A stretch of 64,000 bases of DNA, taken from assembly GCA_030426805.1 (NCBI GenBank), contig JAUHXU010000002.1:310001-374000 (forward strand), given 5' to 3'. This stretch comes from a bacterium. GTDB lineage: Bacteria > Planctomycetota > JAFGQW01. The notes below the pieces were generated by a model. It was given only the letters and a program-made list of their open reading frames with translations, made no database searches and was not told the DNA's origin. Made by a program: the position numbers and the translations under genes. Shown one piece after another: positions 7,162 through 15,558 of the stretch (position 1 is its first letter; each line of letters begins with the position of its first letter).

Positions 7162-9608
7162 CGGGCTCGCCACGATGCGTGGTGATCCTCGCATGTGGCG
7201 CGTTCGCCGTTCTCGCGTCCCTCTGTGCCGTAGAGTCGCAAGCGCCGAACCAGCGAAGCCGGAGCAGGGCCCTCGCGAGCGAGGTGCACGGCAAGTTCAT
7301 TGAGAACCGTGGCCAATGGCGGCAGGAAACGCGGTTCGTCATCAAGACGCAGTCACTTTTTGCCTCGCTGCAGCGTCGCGGGTTCTGTGTGCGCCTCACC
7401 GGTCGACACGTCGATCCCGATGCAGTGCTGCGCTTCTCGTTCGTCGACTCGTCCACGGAGCCGAGCCTCAGCGGCGAGATGCCGAGTCGGGTGCGTTACC
7501 GGTTCATCGGTCCGCGCAGTCATGACGGCTTCGTGGCGTCCGCGTACGATGCGGTCCGCGTGGACGACCTGTATCCGGGGATCCAGGCTCGATTTCGCGT
7601 CGCACGGGATCGTTCCATCGAGTACGACCTGGTGCTCGCGCCGCACGCGCGCCTCCGCGACGTGGCGCTGCGGTGCGAAGGCGCCTCCTCGGTGCAAGTC
7701 GATGCACGCGGTGACTTGATTTGCAAGACGGCTGCCGGCGACTTCCGAATGACCCGGCCGATCAGTTGGGAGCAATGCCCGGCCGGCGGTCGCAAGCCCA
7801 TCGACGTTCGTTTCGTTCCGCTCCGCGAGGACGTCGTGGGGCTCGTTGCGTCGCGCCGGAGTGCGGGGGCCACGTTGACCGTGGATCCTCGGCTCGTGTT
7901 CGCGACGCATGTCGGCGGGAGCAACTTTGACCGAGTCGAGGACGTCGCGCTCGACAACGCTGGACGGGTCGTTGTCGTCGGCAGCACCCAGAGCCCGGAT
8001 TTTCCCACCACACCGGGTGCATACAATCGCACGCTGAGGAACGACGATGCGTTTGTCGTTCGCTTGTCTCCGAACGGCGAGCGAGTGGACTTCGCGACGT
8101 TCATCGGTGGCACCGGGACGGACGCTGGATTCTGTTGCGACGTGTCGTCAACGGGTGCGATTCTCCTGGCTGGTGTAACGACGTCGACCGACTTTCCGAC
8201 GACGCCCGGCGCGTTGACCCGGTCGGCTCCGGGTGGGGGCGATGCATTCGTGCTCGGGCTGAATCCGAGCGGGTCGGCACTCGCGTTCTCGACGTATGTC
8301 GGAGGCAGCGGCCAGGACTTCCTCTCCGGAGCGGCGTGGGGCGCGAACGGGGAACCCGTCATTGCCGGCTTCACGTTGTCCGGTGACTTTCCCGTATTCA
8401 ACGCCGTGCAGCCCGCTCCCGGCGGGAATGGCGATGCGTTCGTGACTCGCCTCACCAGCGACGGTTCGCGCCTCGTGCACTCGAGCTACATCGGCGGCTC
8501 GGCCCAGGAGCAGGCGTATGCGATTGCTGCGGACGTCGGTGGTGATGTCGCAATCACGGGTTGGACGTTCTCTCCGAACTTCCCGTACTCCGCCGGGGCG
8601 CATCGATCCGGCGGAGCCAAGTCCGTATTCGTCACGCGGCTGTCGAGCGTCGGCTCCATCCTGTTCTCTGCGCAACTGGGGGGGAGCCAGGCGCAGGAAT
8701 CCGAGGCGATCGCATTCTCATCGACCGGTAGCATCGTCGTCGCCGGCCGAACCGCGTCGGTCGACTTTCCGACGACGCCGAGCGCGCTTCAGCCTGGATT
8801 CGCGGGCGGGGCGAACGACGCCTTTCTGACCGAGTTTTCACCCGACGGGTCGCAACTGCTCTCTTCGACGTACTTCGGCGGGGCGGGCAACGATGCGGCG
8901 TACGCACTCGCGCCAGAGTCGCTCGGGGTCGTCGCGGTCGTCGGGGCAACCGCTTCAACGGACTTTCCGACCACGGCCGCGACCTTCGACGCCACGCACA
9001 ACGGCGGCATGGACGGCTTCGTCGCGCGCGTTGACCTGAGCGCGAATCGCTTGGTGTTCTCGAGCTATCTGGGTGGCTCGATGAATGATACGCTGCGCGC
9101 AGTCGCTACCGACGCCACCGGCGAAACCACGGTTGGCGGCTCGACCCTGTCACAGGACTTTCCGATGTCGGCGCGGGCCCCGTTTCCGGCCCAAGCCGGA
9201 GGCGAAGATGGGGTTGTCGCGAGACTCTCGTCGGTCGGACTTCGTGCCGTAGGGGCGGCACGAGTGGGGACAGTCTTGGCGCTCGCACTGACCACGGGGG
9301 ACGCGTTCATCCCGTTCCGCGTCGCATCCGCCCTGGGCACCGGACCGATTCGCGTCGGACCGCGGCGGATCGATCTCGCTGTCGATGGCTTGCTGATCGC
9401 GACAATCCAGAATGTGCTCCCCACCGTATTCTCGGGCTACTCGGGAAACGCGGACGCTGCCGGGCAGGCGCAGGCAAGCGTCCGAATACCCGCGTTCCCG
9501 GCCCTCGCAGGCACGGTCGTGCATTCGGCGTTCGTGACGTTGAGCGCGAGGGCGCCGAGCGGGATTCGCGGCATTTCGAACACGACGTCATTCACGATTC
9601 AGCCGTAG
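7158..9608 (+). CDS. Secreted SBBP-repeat beta-propeller protein
   Basis: The 816-residue protein opens with a signal peptide (CVVILACGAFAVLASLCAVE). A DUF7948-like domain follows, starting HGKFIENRGQWRQETRFV. About seven SBBP-type repeats run from roughly residue 255 to 690, each with a pattern like FATxVGGSxxDxxxxVA, GxxxVxGxTxSxDFPTTPGA and DAFVxRLSPxG. A C-terminal beta domain ends in SFTIQP. The GTG at 7158 overlaps the previous TGA as GTGA, which fixes the start. Such proteins are exported and probably bind surface or extracellular ligands; no enzyme function is known. Codon choice looks less G+C-biased than the flanking genes (for example gcatac, tttgtc, cgattg), which may reflect transfer or relaxed selection. 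Confidence 0.82.
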   Translation: MTGSPRCVVILACGAFAVLASLCAVESQAPNQRSRSRALASEVHGKFIENRGQWRQETRFVIKTQSLFASLQRRGFCVRLTGRHVDPDAVLRFSFVDSSTEPSLSGEMPSRVRYRFIGPRSHDGFVASAYDAVRVDDLYPGIQARFRVARDRSIEYDLVLAPHARLRDVALRCEGASSVQVDARGDLICKTAAGDFRMTRPISWEQCPAGGRKPIDVRFVPLREDVVGLVASRRSAGATLTVDPRLVFATHVGGSNFDRVEDVALDNAGRVVVVGSTQSPDFPTTPGAYNRTLRNDDAFVVRLSPNGERVDFATFIGGTGTDAGFCCDVSSTGAILLAGVTTSTDFPTTPGALTRSAPGGGDAFVLGLNPSGSALAFSTYVGGSGQDFLSGAAWGANGEPVIAGFTLSGDFPVFNAVQPAPGGNGDAFVTRLTSDGSRLVHSSYIGGSAQEQAYAIAADVGGDVAITGWTFSPNFPYSAGAHRSGGAKSVFVTRLSSVGSILFSAQLGGSQAQESEAIAFSSTGSIVVAGRTASVDFPTTPSALQPGFAGGANDAFLTEFSPDGSQLLSSTYFGGAGNDAAYALAPESLGVVAVVGATASTDFPTTAATFDATHNGGMDGFVARVDLSANRLVFSSYLGGSMNDTLRAVATDATGETTVGGSTLSQDFPMSARAPFPAQAGGEDGVVARLSSVGLRAVGAARVGTVLALALTTGDAFIPFRVASALGTGPIRVGPRRIDLAVDGLLIATIQNVLPTVFSGYSGNADAAGQAQASVRIPAFPALAGTVVHSAFVTLSARAPSGIRGISNTTSFTIQP

Positions 9609-9643
9609 CGCCGACCCCGCGGATGGGATGGGGCCGCGAGAGA

Positions 9644-10450
9644 CTACGTGGTGCCCGCGAACGCTCGGGCGAGGCGCGGTAGCCACTCGGAGGTCGTGCC
9701 GGTGCAGGCGTGGCCGCCGGTGCGGCGGGCGAGGTCGGCGAACGGGTTCGGTTCCGGGTTCACGTCGATCAACGTGGCGCCGCGGGCGGCGGCGATGCGA
9801 CCCACCTGCATCGGCAGGTTCGTCGCGCCGGACGTGCCCGCGGTGACGAGCAATGCTGCATCGCTGGCGGCGGCGATCGAGCTGTCGAAGCGGAACCAGG
9901 CTTCGTCGTAGTACTCGTCGAACCAGAGCACGTGGGGGCGCATCCACTCGCCGCACCGGGGGCAAGTCAGGGCCGTGCGTCGCGCGTCGGTCCACGCGTC
10001 CGGCGGCTCGTCGACCGGGATCGGGTTCGCGGCGAGGTCGTGCGTGCACTCGGCCGCGCAGCGCATCGTGCCGATGTCGCCGTGGATCGCCCATGTGCGG
10101 CTGCTGCCGGCGCGGCGATGCAAGCCGTCGACGTTCTGCGTGATCAGGCGGAAGCGATCCCCGAGGGCACGCTCGATCGCGACGAGGGCCTCGTGCCCCG
10201 CGTTCGGTTTCGCATCGGCACACACGCGCCGGCGGTGGAGATACCAACTCCACACCGTGTCGGGGCGCTGCGCGAACATCGCGCGTGTCGCGAGGTCCCC
10301 CGGCGCGTAGTGCGTCGAGCCGACGGTCCAGTAGCCCTCGGGGCCGCGGAACGTCGGGATCCCGCTCTCGGCGGAGATGCCGGCGCCGGTGAGAAACACG
10401 ACGAGGCCGTCACCGGCGGCGACGGCCTCGAGGGTCGTGGCGGGATCCAC
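9644..10450 (-). CDS. cobB: NAD-dependent protein deacylase, sirtuin (SIR2) family
   Basis: The 268-residue protein shows GAGISAESGIPTFRGPEGYW, TQNVDGLH, the catalytic His in AIHGDIG, a four-cysteine zinc site (CAAEC and CPRC) and GTSGATNLPMQV. The segment WSWYLHRR contains Y-x-x-R, the acyl-pocket signature of class III sirtuins such as SIRT5 and CobB, so desuccinylase/demalonylase activity is predicted besides deacetylation. No ATG fits; the GTG at 10450, 11 nt after the icd stop, is the only plausible start near the Rossmann strand. It follows pyrE and icd on the same strand, so it may act on central-metabolism enzymes; that link is inference. Confidence 0.88.
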   Translation of the reverse strand: MDPATTLEAVAAGDGLVVFLTGAGISAESGIPTFRGPEGYWTVGSTHYAPGDLATRAMFAQRPDTVWSWYLHRRRVCADAKPNAGHEALVAIERALGDRFRLITQNVDGLHRRAGSSRTWAIHGDIGTMRCAAECTHDLAANPIPVDEPPDAWTDARRTALTCPRCGEWMRPHVLWFDEYYDEAWFRFDSSIAAASDAALLVTAGTSGATNLPMQVGRIAAARGATLIDVNPEPNPFADLARRTGGHACTGTTSEWLPRLARAFAGTT

Positions 10451-10461
10451 GTCGACCGAGA

Positions 10462-11760
10462 TTACAGGTTCGCGATCACCCGATCCGCGAACTCGCTGCA
10501 CTTCACCTCGTTCGCGCCGTCCATCAGGCGGGCGAAGTCGTAGGTGACGTACTTGTTGCCGATCGTCTTCTCCATCGCGGCGATGATCGCCTGGCCGGCT
10601 TCCGCCCAGCCGAGGTGCTCGAGCATCAAGACGCCGGAGAGCGTCACCGAGCCCGGGTTCACCTTGTCCTGGCCGGCGTACTTCGGCGCCGTGCCGTGCG
10701 TCGCCTCGAAGATCGCGTGACCGGTCGCGTAGTTGATGTTGCCACCGGGCGCGATGCCGATGCCGCCGACCTGCGCCGCGAGGGCGTCCGACAGGTAGTC
10801 GCCGTTCAGGTTCAGCGTCGCGATCACGTCGAACTCGCGCGGGCGCGTCAGCACCTGCTGCAGCGTGATGTCGGCGATCGCGTCCTTGATCAGGATCTTG
10901 CCGGCGGCGAGCGCCTCGGACTGCTCGGCGTTCGCGGCGTCGGTGCCCTTGTCGGCCTTCGTCCGCTCCCACTGCTCCCAGGTGTAGGTCTGGTCACCGA
11001 ACTCCTTCTCCGCGAGCTCGTAGCCCCACGTGCGGAAGGCGCCCTCGGTGAACTTCATGATGTTGCCCTTGTGCACGAGCGTCACGCTCTTGCGATTGTG
11101 GTCGATCGCGTAGCGGATCGCGCCGCGCACGAGACGCTCGGTGCCCTCGCGCGACACGGGCTTGATGCCGATCCCGCACGTCTCGGGGAAGCGGATCTTG
11201 CTGAAGCGGTCGGCGAAGTGCTCGCGGAGCATCGCGAGGAAGCGGTCGCGGTCCTCGCTGCCCAGCTCGAACTCGATGCCCGCGTAGATGTCCTCGGTGT
11301 TCTCGCGGAAGATCACCATGTCGACGTCGCCGGGGTTCTTCACTGGCGACGGCACGCCGTTGAACCAGCGCACCGGCCGCACGCATGCGTAGAGGTCGAG
11401 GAGCTGGCGGAGCGCGACGTTGAGGCTCCGGATGCCGCCGCCGACCGGCGTCGTGAGCGGGCCCTTGATCGCGACGAGGAACTCGCGGCACGCCTCGACG
11501 GTGTCGTCGGGCAGCCACGTGTCGTGCTTCTGGAACGACGCCTCGCCGGCGAGCACCTGCATCCACGCGATACGCCGCGTGCCGCCGTAGCTCTTCTCGA
11601 CGGCAGCATCGAGAATGCGCGATGACGCGGCCCAGATGTCCGGCCCGATGCCGTCGCCTTCGATGAACGGAATGATCGGGTTGTCCGGGACGTTCAGGAC
11701 GCCGTTGTCGAGCGTGATCTTCGCGCCGTCGGCCGGCACGGTGCAGGTCGTGTACGCCAT
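10462..11760 (-). CDS. icd: NADP-dependent isocitrate dehydrogenase
   Basis: The 432-residue protein matches E. coli Icd along its length: [28 protein letters not shown] (including the serine that is phosphorylated in E. coli), [31 protein letters not shown], the Lys/Tyr active-site region and the C-terminal [20 protein letters not shown]. It oxidatively decarboxylates isocitrate to 2-oxoglutarate in the TCA cycle. The ATG at 11760 has GAGG about 9 nt upstream. It lies between pyrE and the sirtuin gene on the same strand. No aceK is seen here. Confidence 0.97.
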   Translation of the reverse strand: MAYTTCTVPADGAKITLDNGVLNVPDNPIIPFIEGDGIGPDIWAASSRILDAAVEKSYGGTRRIAWMQVLAGEASFQKHDTWLPDDTVEACREFLVAIKGPLTTPVGGGIRSLNVALRQLLDLYACVRPVRWFNGVPSPVKNPGDVDMVIFRENTEDIYAGIEFELGSEDRDRFLAMLREHFADRFSKIRFPETCGIGIKPVSREGTERLVRGAIRYAIDHNRKSVTLVHKGNIMKFTEGAFRTWGYELAEKEFGDQTYTWEQWERTKADKGTDAANAEQSEALAAGKILIKDAIADITLQQVLTRPREFDVIATLNLNGDYLSDALAAQVGGIGIAPGGNINYATGHAIFEATHGTAPKYAGQDKVNPGSVTLSGVLMLEHLGWAEAGQAIIAAMEKTIGNKYVTYDFARLMDGANEVKCSEFADRVIANL

Positions 11761-11787
11761 CGGTGGTACCTCTTCGAGATGGGGCGT

Positions 11788-11806
11788 CGCCGGTGGGGGA
11801 CCGGCG
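11788..11806 (-). terminator. Perfect hairpin between pyrE and icd
   Basis: CGCCGGT and ACCGGCG form a 7-bp stem around a five-base loop in the 76-nt gap between pyrE and icd. There is no T-tract, so it is a weak terminator, a processing site or a stabilising structure. Confidence 0.35.
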
Positions 11807-11836
11807 TTTGCGGGGAGGACTCGGGGAGAACTAGTT

Positions 11837-12403
11837 TCAGCCGGCGGGCTTTTCCAACACTTCCTCGCGCCGGAAGATCGTCTCGAATTCGACGTTTGCG
11901 GCGCGGATGTTCGCCTCGCCGCCCTCCTGGCGATCGACCAGCGTGATGACCGTCACGACGTTGGCACCGGCTTCGCGGGCGGCCTCGACCGCCTGCAGCG
12001 CCGAGCCGCCGGTCGTCGTCGTGTCCTCGACGATCGCGACGGGCGTGCCGTCGGTCGGGAGGTAGCCCTCGATTTGCCGCGTGGTGCCGTGCCCCTTGGA
12101 CTGCTTGCGCACGATGAACGCCTGCATCGGTTCGCCCTCGAGGTGGCTGACGACCGAGATCGCCGTCGCGATCGGGTCGGCGCCGAGGGTCAGCCCACCG
12201 ACCGCGCCGATGCCGCGTCCGCGCAGTTGCTCGAACATCAGCCGACCGACGCCGTAGGCGCCTTCGGCGTGCAGCGTGGTCTTCTTCCCGTCGACGTAGA
12301 AGTCGCTCTTCTTGCCGGACGCGAGAGTGAACTCGCCGGTCCGGACGGACTCGGCGCGGAGGATCGACAGGAGGCGATCGCGTAGGGCGGTGACGTCGGT
12401 CAT
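11837..12403 (-). CDS. pyrE: Orotate phosphoribosyltransferase
   Basis: The 188-residue protein has the PRPP-binding signature [20 protein letters not shown], the [19 protein letters not shown]-terminal segment and [12 protein letters not shown], all typical of PyrE. It converts orotate plus PRPP to OMP in pyrimidine synthesis. Length is normal (180-215). The ATG at 12403 is chosen because [20 protein letters not shown] is the usual N-terminus; upstream in-frame sequence is arginine/serine-rich shadow. It heads pyrE-icd-cobB and is divergent from the lipoprotein gene at 12523. Confidence 0.95.
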   Translation of the reverse strand: MTDVTALRDRLLSILRAESVRTGEFTLASGKKSDFYVDGKKTTLHAEGAYGVGRLMFEQLRGRGIGAVGGLTLGADPIATAISVVSHLEGEPMQAFIVRKQSKGHGTTRQIEGYLPTDGTPVAIVEDTTTTGGSALQAVEAAREAGANVVTVITLVDRQEGGEANIRAANVEFETIFRREEVLEKPAG

Positions 12404-12522
12404 CGTGGCGCTCCGGGCAGTGGACGTGGTCGCATGGGGGTGGGGAGGATACACTCGATGCATAGAGCATTCGCGGCGCAGAGGGTAGCCGCGGGACAGT
12501 CGAGAGCGGGACGGAGCGTGCG

Positions 12523-13002
12523 ATGGCGCCGAGGCGAGTGATCGGGACGGGAATCCTGATCGCGTGGGCGCTCGTGCCGACGGGCTGCGCGACGCTGGAC
12601 CGCGAGCGCCATTCACTGATCTTCCGTCCGCTGGCCCACCGCTACCGAGGCCTGACCGAAACCGAGCGCCGCGAGCTCGAGCTCTTCGAGCAGACCCGGA
12701 TCACGAAGGGGCCGTCGGCATTCGGGGACAGCGTCGGCGGTGCGGCGTTCAAACCGTTTCACTACTGCCACCGCCACCAGAGCTACCACATCCCCGAGAG
12801 CATCGCCGCGGTCGGGCTCGCACCGGTGGAACTCCCGGCCGCGATCGGGACGCAGATGGCGGCGATCGCCGTCGTCGGCGTCTACCAGCTGCCGGGTCGG
12901 CTCGCGGGCTGGGCGACCGGTGTGTGGGAGTCGGTCTTTCCGCCGCCGCCACCACCACCCCCGGCACCGCCGGACGAACCGGGGCGACGAACGCGCTCAT
13001 GA
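12523..13002 (+). CDS. Small predicted lipoprotein with a proline tail
   Basis: The 159-residue protein starts with a lipobox (LIAWALVPTGCATLD, Cys25). Its mature part is Arg/Glu-rich and contains FHYCHRHQSYHIPES, with three His and one Cys close together. A Gly/Ala-rich hydrophobic segment (VELPAAIGTQMAAIAVVGVY) follows, then eight consecutive prolines near the C-terminus. I do not recognise the family. The His/Cys cluster could bind metal. The ATG at 12523 has GGGACGGAG upstream. It stands alone, divergent from pyrE. Confidence 0.65.
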   Translation: MAPRRVIGTGILIAWALVPTGCATLDRERHSLIFRPLAHRYRGLTETERRELELFEQTRITKGPSAFGDSVGGAAFKPFHYCHRHQSYHIPESIAAVGLAPVELPAAIGTQMAAIAVVGVYQLPGRLAGWATGVWESVFPPPPPPPPAPPDEPGRRTRS

Positions 13003-13612
13003 CGCACTCGTGACACTGGGGATGAACGGGGGGTGAACCCGGGTGGACACCGGGGGGGGGGGATCGAGGGAAGCCACCGGCGCGCGCCGGTACGGCAACC
13101 GTACCGACGCGAGGCCGAGTGAGCCGCGCGCCATTGCGGCGCGCACGGATGAACGGAACCCGGGCGACGTCGTCGGGCAACCCGCCCGGGCTCGCGTCCT
13201 ACCCTCCCTGAACCGCCGTCTCTATGGATCGGGATCGGTTATTCGTTCTCTCGATCGTCGTCCGCTTGCGCGTCACCGGCTCATGAAGCGGCATGATCAT
13301 GAAGCGGTACGAGGCGCGAAGTGAGTGACGTGTCGCGCCAACGACTCGCGTTGCACGACGCGCGTCATGATGAACTGTGGACGCGACGAACTCAAGAGGA
13401 TTCTGGCCCCCGGGAGTCGCGCACGTTCGTGACGTCGTCGTCGTGTTCGCGTGAACGCGCGAAACACAGCGAATCAAGGGGAATCGTGCGTTTCGATTCG
13501 CGCGGGACTTCCCTGCACGGTGGCGCTAAGATCTCCGACGAAGCAAGGCAAATGGAACGCGGAAACGGTGTCGTCGCGCAACGCGGCGACGCGCAACACC
13601 GGTACGACGTCG
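13003..13612 (+). other. Gene-poor region with three strong hairpins
   Basis: No convincing gene is seen in these 610 bases. They hold GGTACGG-CAA-CCGTACC at 13089-13105, GCGCGCC-ATTGC-GGCGCGC at 13126-13144 and a CCCGGGC...GCCCGGG pair around 13156-13195. None has a T-tract. A TAAGAT box at 13527-13532 could start the kinase message; the kinase reading frame is open upstream of 13613, so its start is uncertain. Confidence 0.4.
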
Positions 13613-14554
13613 ATGGGTGCAGACAAGCCCTACCGCAAGCCGCAGGACCTCGTCGGTCAACGCTTGGCCCAATACCAGGTCGAGCGAATCGTCGGTAAGG
13701 GCGGCATGGGCACGGTGTTCGAGGCCGTCGAGCCGGCGCTTGACCGCAAGGTCGCGCTCAAGGTGCTGAGCCCCGAGGCGAGCGAATCGCAGGAAACCGT
13801 CGATCGCTTCAAGCGTGAGGCGAAAGTGCTCGCGCAGATCGAACATCCCCACGTGGTCAAGATCTACCAGCTCGGCCGCGTCGGCCGGGTGCTGTTCATC
13901 GCGCAGGAGTTCGTCGACGGCACCGACTACGAGACGATCGTCGAGCGCGACGGGCCGATGGACCTGCGCGAGAGCCTCGCGGTCATCGACCAGGTGGCGT
14001 CGGCGCTCGAGGCGGTCCACGACCTCGGCGTGATCCACCGCGACCTGAAGCCGGGAAACGTGATGCGGCGCTCCGACGGGGTGACCAAAGTGCTCGATTT
14101 CGGGATCGCCAAGCCGATCCAGGCCAGTCTCGGGCCGGACATCACGCGGGCGGGGATGTTCCTCGGAACGCTGGGCTACTGCTCGCCGGAGCAGATCCGG
14201 GGGGATCGGCTCACGGTGCGCTCCGACGTCTACTCGCTCGGCGTCACCCTCTACTTCTTCCTGACCGGGGAGGCGCCGAACAAGGGCGCCGGGACCGAGG
14301 AGATGCTCGCCGAGACGCTCCAGGGCAAGCTCGTCCCGATTCGCAAGCGCCGCGCGGACCTGGCCCATCCGGTCGTCCGCCTCGTCGAGCAGATGATCCA
14401 CCGGGATGCGTCGAAGCGCCCGGCCACCGCCGCGGTCGTCCGGTCGCGCGTGATCGAGGTCCTCGAACAGCTCGACGCGGCCGAGGGAGACGCCGGCCCG
14501 CCGCCCCCGGGCGGTCTCCTCGGGCGGCTCGCACGCCTCTTCGGTCGCCGTTGA
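13613..14554 (+). CDS. PknB-type serine/threonine protein kinase (cytosolic)
   Basis: The 313-residue protein is one kinase domain: glycine loop GKGGMGTVFEA from residue 28, Lys50 in VALKVL, HRDLKPGNVM with catalytic Asp144, DFG Asp162, then GTLGYCSPEQ and SDVYSLGVTLYFFLTGE. It ends soon after the domain in a Gly/Arg tail (GGLLGRLARLFGRR) with no membrane helix or sensor domain, so it should be soluble. Substrates are unknown. The ATG at 13613 is a compromise: an in-frame GTG at 13568 and an ATG at 13451 exist, but the extra residues look non-coding and no Shine-Dalgarno is clear. The next genes encode an ECF sigma factor and its anti-sigma factor. Confidence 0.88.
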   Translation: MGADKPYRKPQDLVGQRLAQYQVERIVGKGGMGTVFEAVEPALDRKVALKVLSPEASESQETVDRFKREAKVLAQIEHPHVVKIYQLGRVGRVLFIAQEFVDGTDYETIVERDGPMDLRESLAVIDQVASALEAVHDLGVIHRDLKPGNVMRRSDGVTKVLDFGIAKPIQASLGPDITRAGMFLGTLGYCSPEQIRGDRLTVRSDVYSLGVTLYFFLTGEAPNKGAGTEEMLAETLQGKLVPIRKRRADLAHPVVRLVEQMIHRDASKRPATAAVVRSRVIEVLEQLDAAEGDAGPPPPGGLLGRLARLFGRR

Positions 14555-14593
14555 GGCCCGGCTGGCGACGGCCGGTTTTCGCACGCGGAAAAA

Positions 14594-14675
14594 AGGAGCG
14601 GAATCCGCTCAAGACGGGGCGCCCGAAGGTCGATAAGTCCCGCAGAGGCGAGACGGTTACGCAGCCTCATCTCCT
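14594..14675 (+). ncRNA. Possible structured RNA upstream of a strong terminator
   Basis: Between the kinase stop and the terminator the bases can fold as a closed multi-branch structure. AGGAG (14594-14598) pairs with CTCCT (14671-14675). Inside are a CGG/CCG hairpin, CGGGG (14615-14619) with TCCCG (14638-14642), and GAGGC (14645-14649) with GCCTC (14664-14668) around the loop GAGACGGTTACGCA. No ORF fits. It does not match any riboswitch consensus I know; it could be a 3' UTR or a small RNA. Confidence 0.3.
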
Positions 14676-14690
14676 CCCACAAGACTAGTT

Positions 14691-14726
14691 CGGGCTTCGA
14701 CTTACGAGTCGAAGCCCGTTTTCGTT
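14691..14726 (+). terminator. Rho-independent terminator
   Basis: CGGGCTTCGACT, loop TACG and AGTCGAAGCCCG form a perfect 12-bp stem, followed at once by TTTTCGTT. This is the clearest intrinsic terminator in the window and ends the kinase transcript or the RNA element just upstream. Confidence 0.9.
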
Positions 14727-14825
14727 CCACGGTCGGTGCACCCGGCGTCACGACCCGATCGTCACGGATCTTTTCCCGATGCGCCGGGTAGTCCGACGAT
14801 GCGGCGGCACGTATAGGGGCCCTGG

Positions 14826-15527
14826 ATGGTCGAAGAACGAGAACCCAGGTCCCGACCCCCGGCTCGATCGGAGCCGCGGTCGGTGTCGGACGCACGGCAG
14901 GCGCGGTCTGCCGACGACGAGTCCTCCCTGTCCGGCCCGCTCGCGATGGTGCGGGTGGGGCGCGGCGATCGGGACGCGTTCGACGCCGTGTTCGAGCGGT
15001 ATCGCGATGACGTCTTCGCCTTCTTGCTCCGCATGGTCCTCGACCGCCTCGCGGCCGAGGATCTGCTCCAGGAGACCTTCATGCGGGTGTTCCGGGAAGC
15101 AGCGCGCTACGACCCGTGTCGGCCGCTGCAGCCGTGGATCTTCCGCATCGCCCGCAACCTCGCGGTCGATCACCTCCGAAGCCGGGGACGCTGGCGGCCG
15201 CAGTCGCTGGTGGGCGCCGACGACGCCGCGATCGACGTCGAGGACGACGCGACGAGCCCCGTCGACGAGGCGGCGGCCCGCGAGCGCGAGGCGCTCCTCC
15301 ACGAGGGCCTCGGGCGTCTGCGGCCGAGTCAGCGCGAGATCATCGTGCTGATCGACCTGGAGGGGAAGCGATACGAGGAGGTCGCCGAGTTGCTCGGCAT
15401 CAGCGTCAAGGCGGTCGGTGCCCGACTGCGCAAGGCGCGGCGCCGCTTCACGACGTGGGCGCAGGCGAATCGCCGGCGCTTGTTCGACGCGGAGGGCGGC
15501 GCCGAGGGCACGGCCGACGAATCGTGA
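14826..15527 (+). CDS. ECF RNA polymerase sigma factor (sigma-70 family)
   Basis: The 233-residue protein has a disordered Arg/Ser-rich start (about 40 residues). Region 2 follows (FDAVFERYRDDVFAFLLRMV, then AAEDLLQETFMRVFREAARY and PWIFRIARNLAVDHLRSR), then an acidic linker and region 4 (RLRPSQREIIVLIDLEGKRY, then EEVAELLGISVKAVGARLRK). It directs RNA polymerase to a small stress or envelope regulon. The ATG at 14826 is the first start after the terminator; the ribosome site is weak. The anti-sigma gene starts 31 nt downstream, so the pair is probably one operon with the His-rich secreted protein. Confidence 0.93.
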   Translation: MVEEREPRSRPPARSEPRSVSDARQARSADDESSLSGPLAMVRVGRGDRDAFDAVFERYRDDVFAFLLRMVLDRLAAEDLLQETFMRVFREAARYDPCRPLQPWIFRIARNLAVDHLRSRGRWRPQSLVGADDAAIDVEDDATSPVDEAAAREREALLHEGLGRLRPSQREIIVLIDLEGKRYEEVAELLGISVKAVGARLRKARRRFTTWAQANRRRLFDAEGGAEGTADES

Positions 15528-15558
15528 GCCGAGAGTGGCTGTGAGAGTAGCGTTGAGA

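Noticed and set aside
13280..13310. Direct repeat of CATGAAGCGG as CRISPR or attachment site
   Set aside because: Only two copies at short distance, no spacer series, no integrase nearby.
14594..14675. Cyclic-di-GMP, glycine or SAM riboswitch
   Set aside because: Compared with consensus cores from memory; none of the conserved words is present in order.
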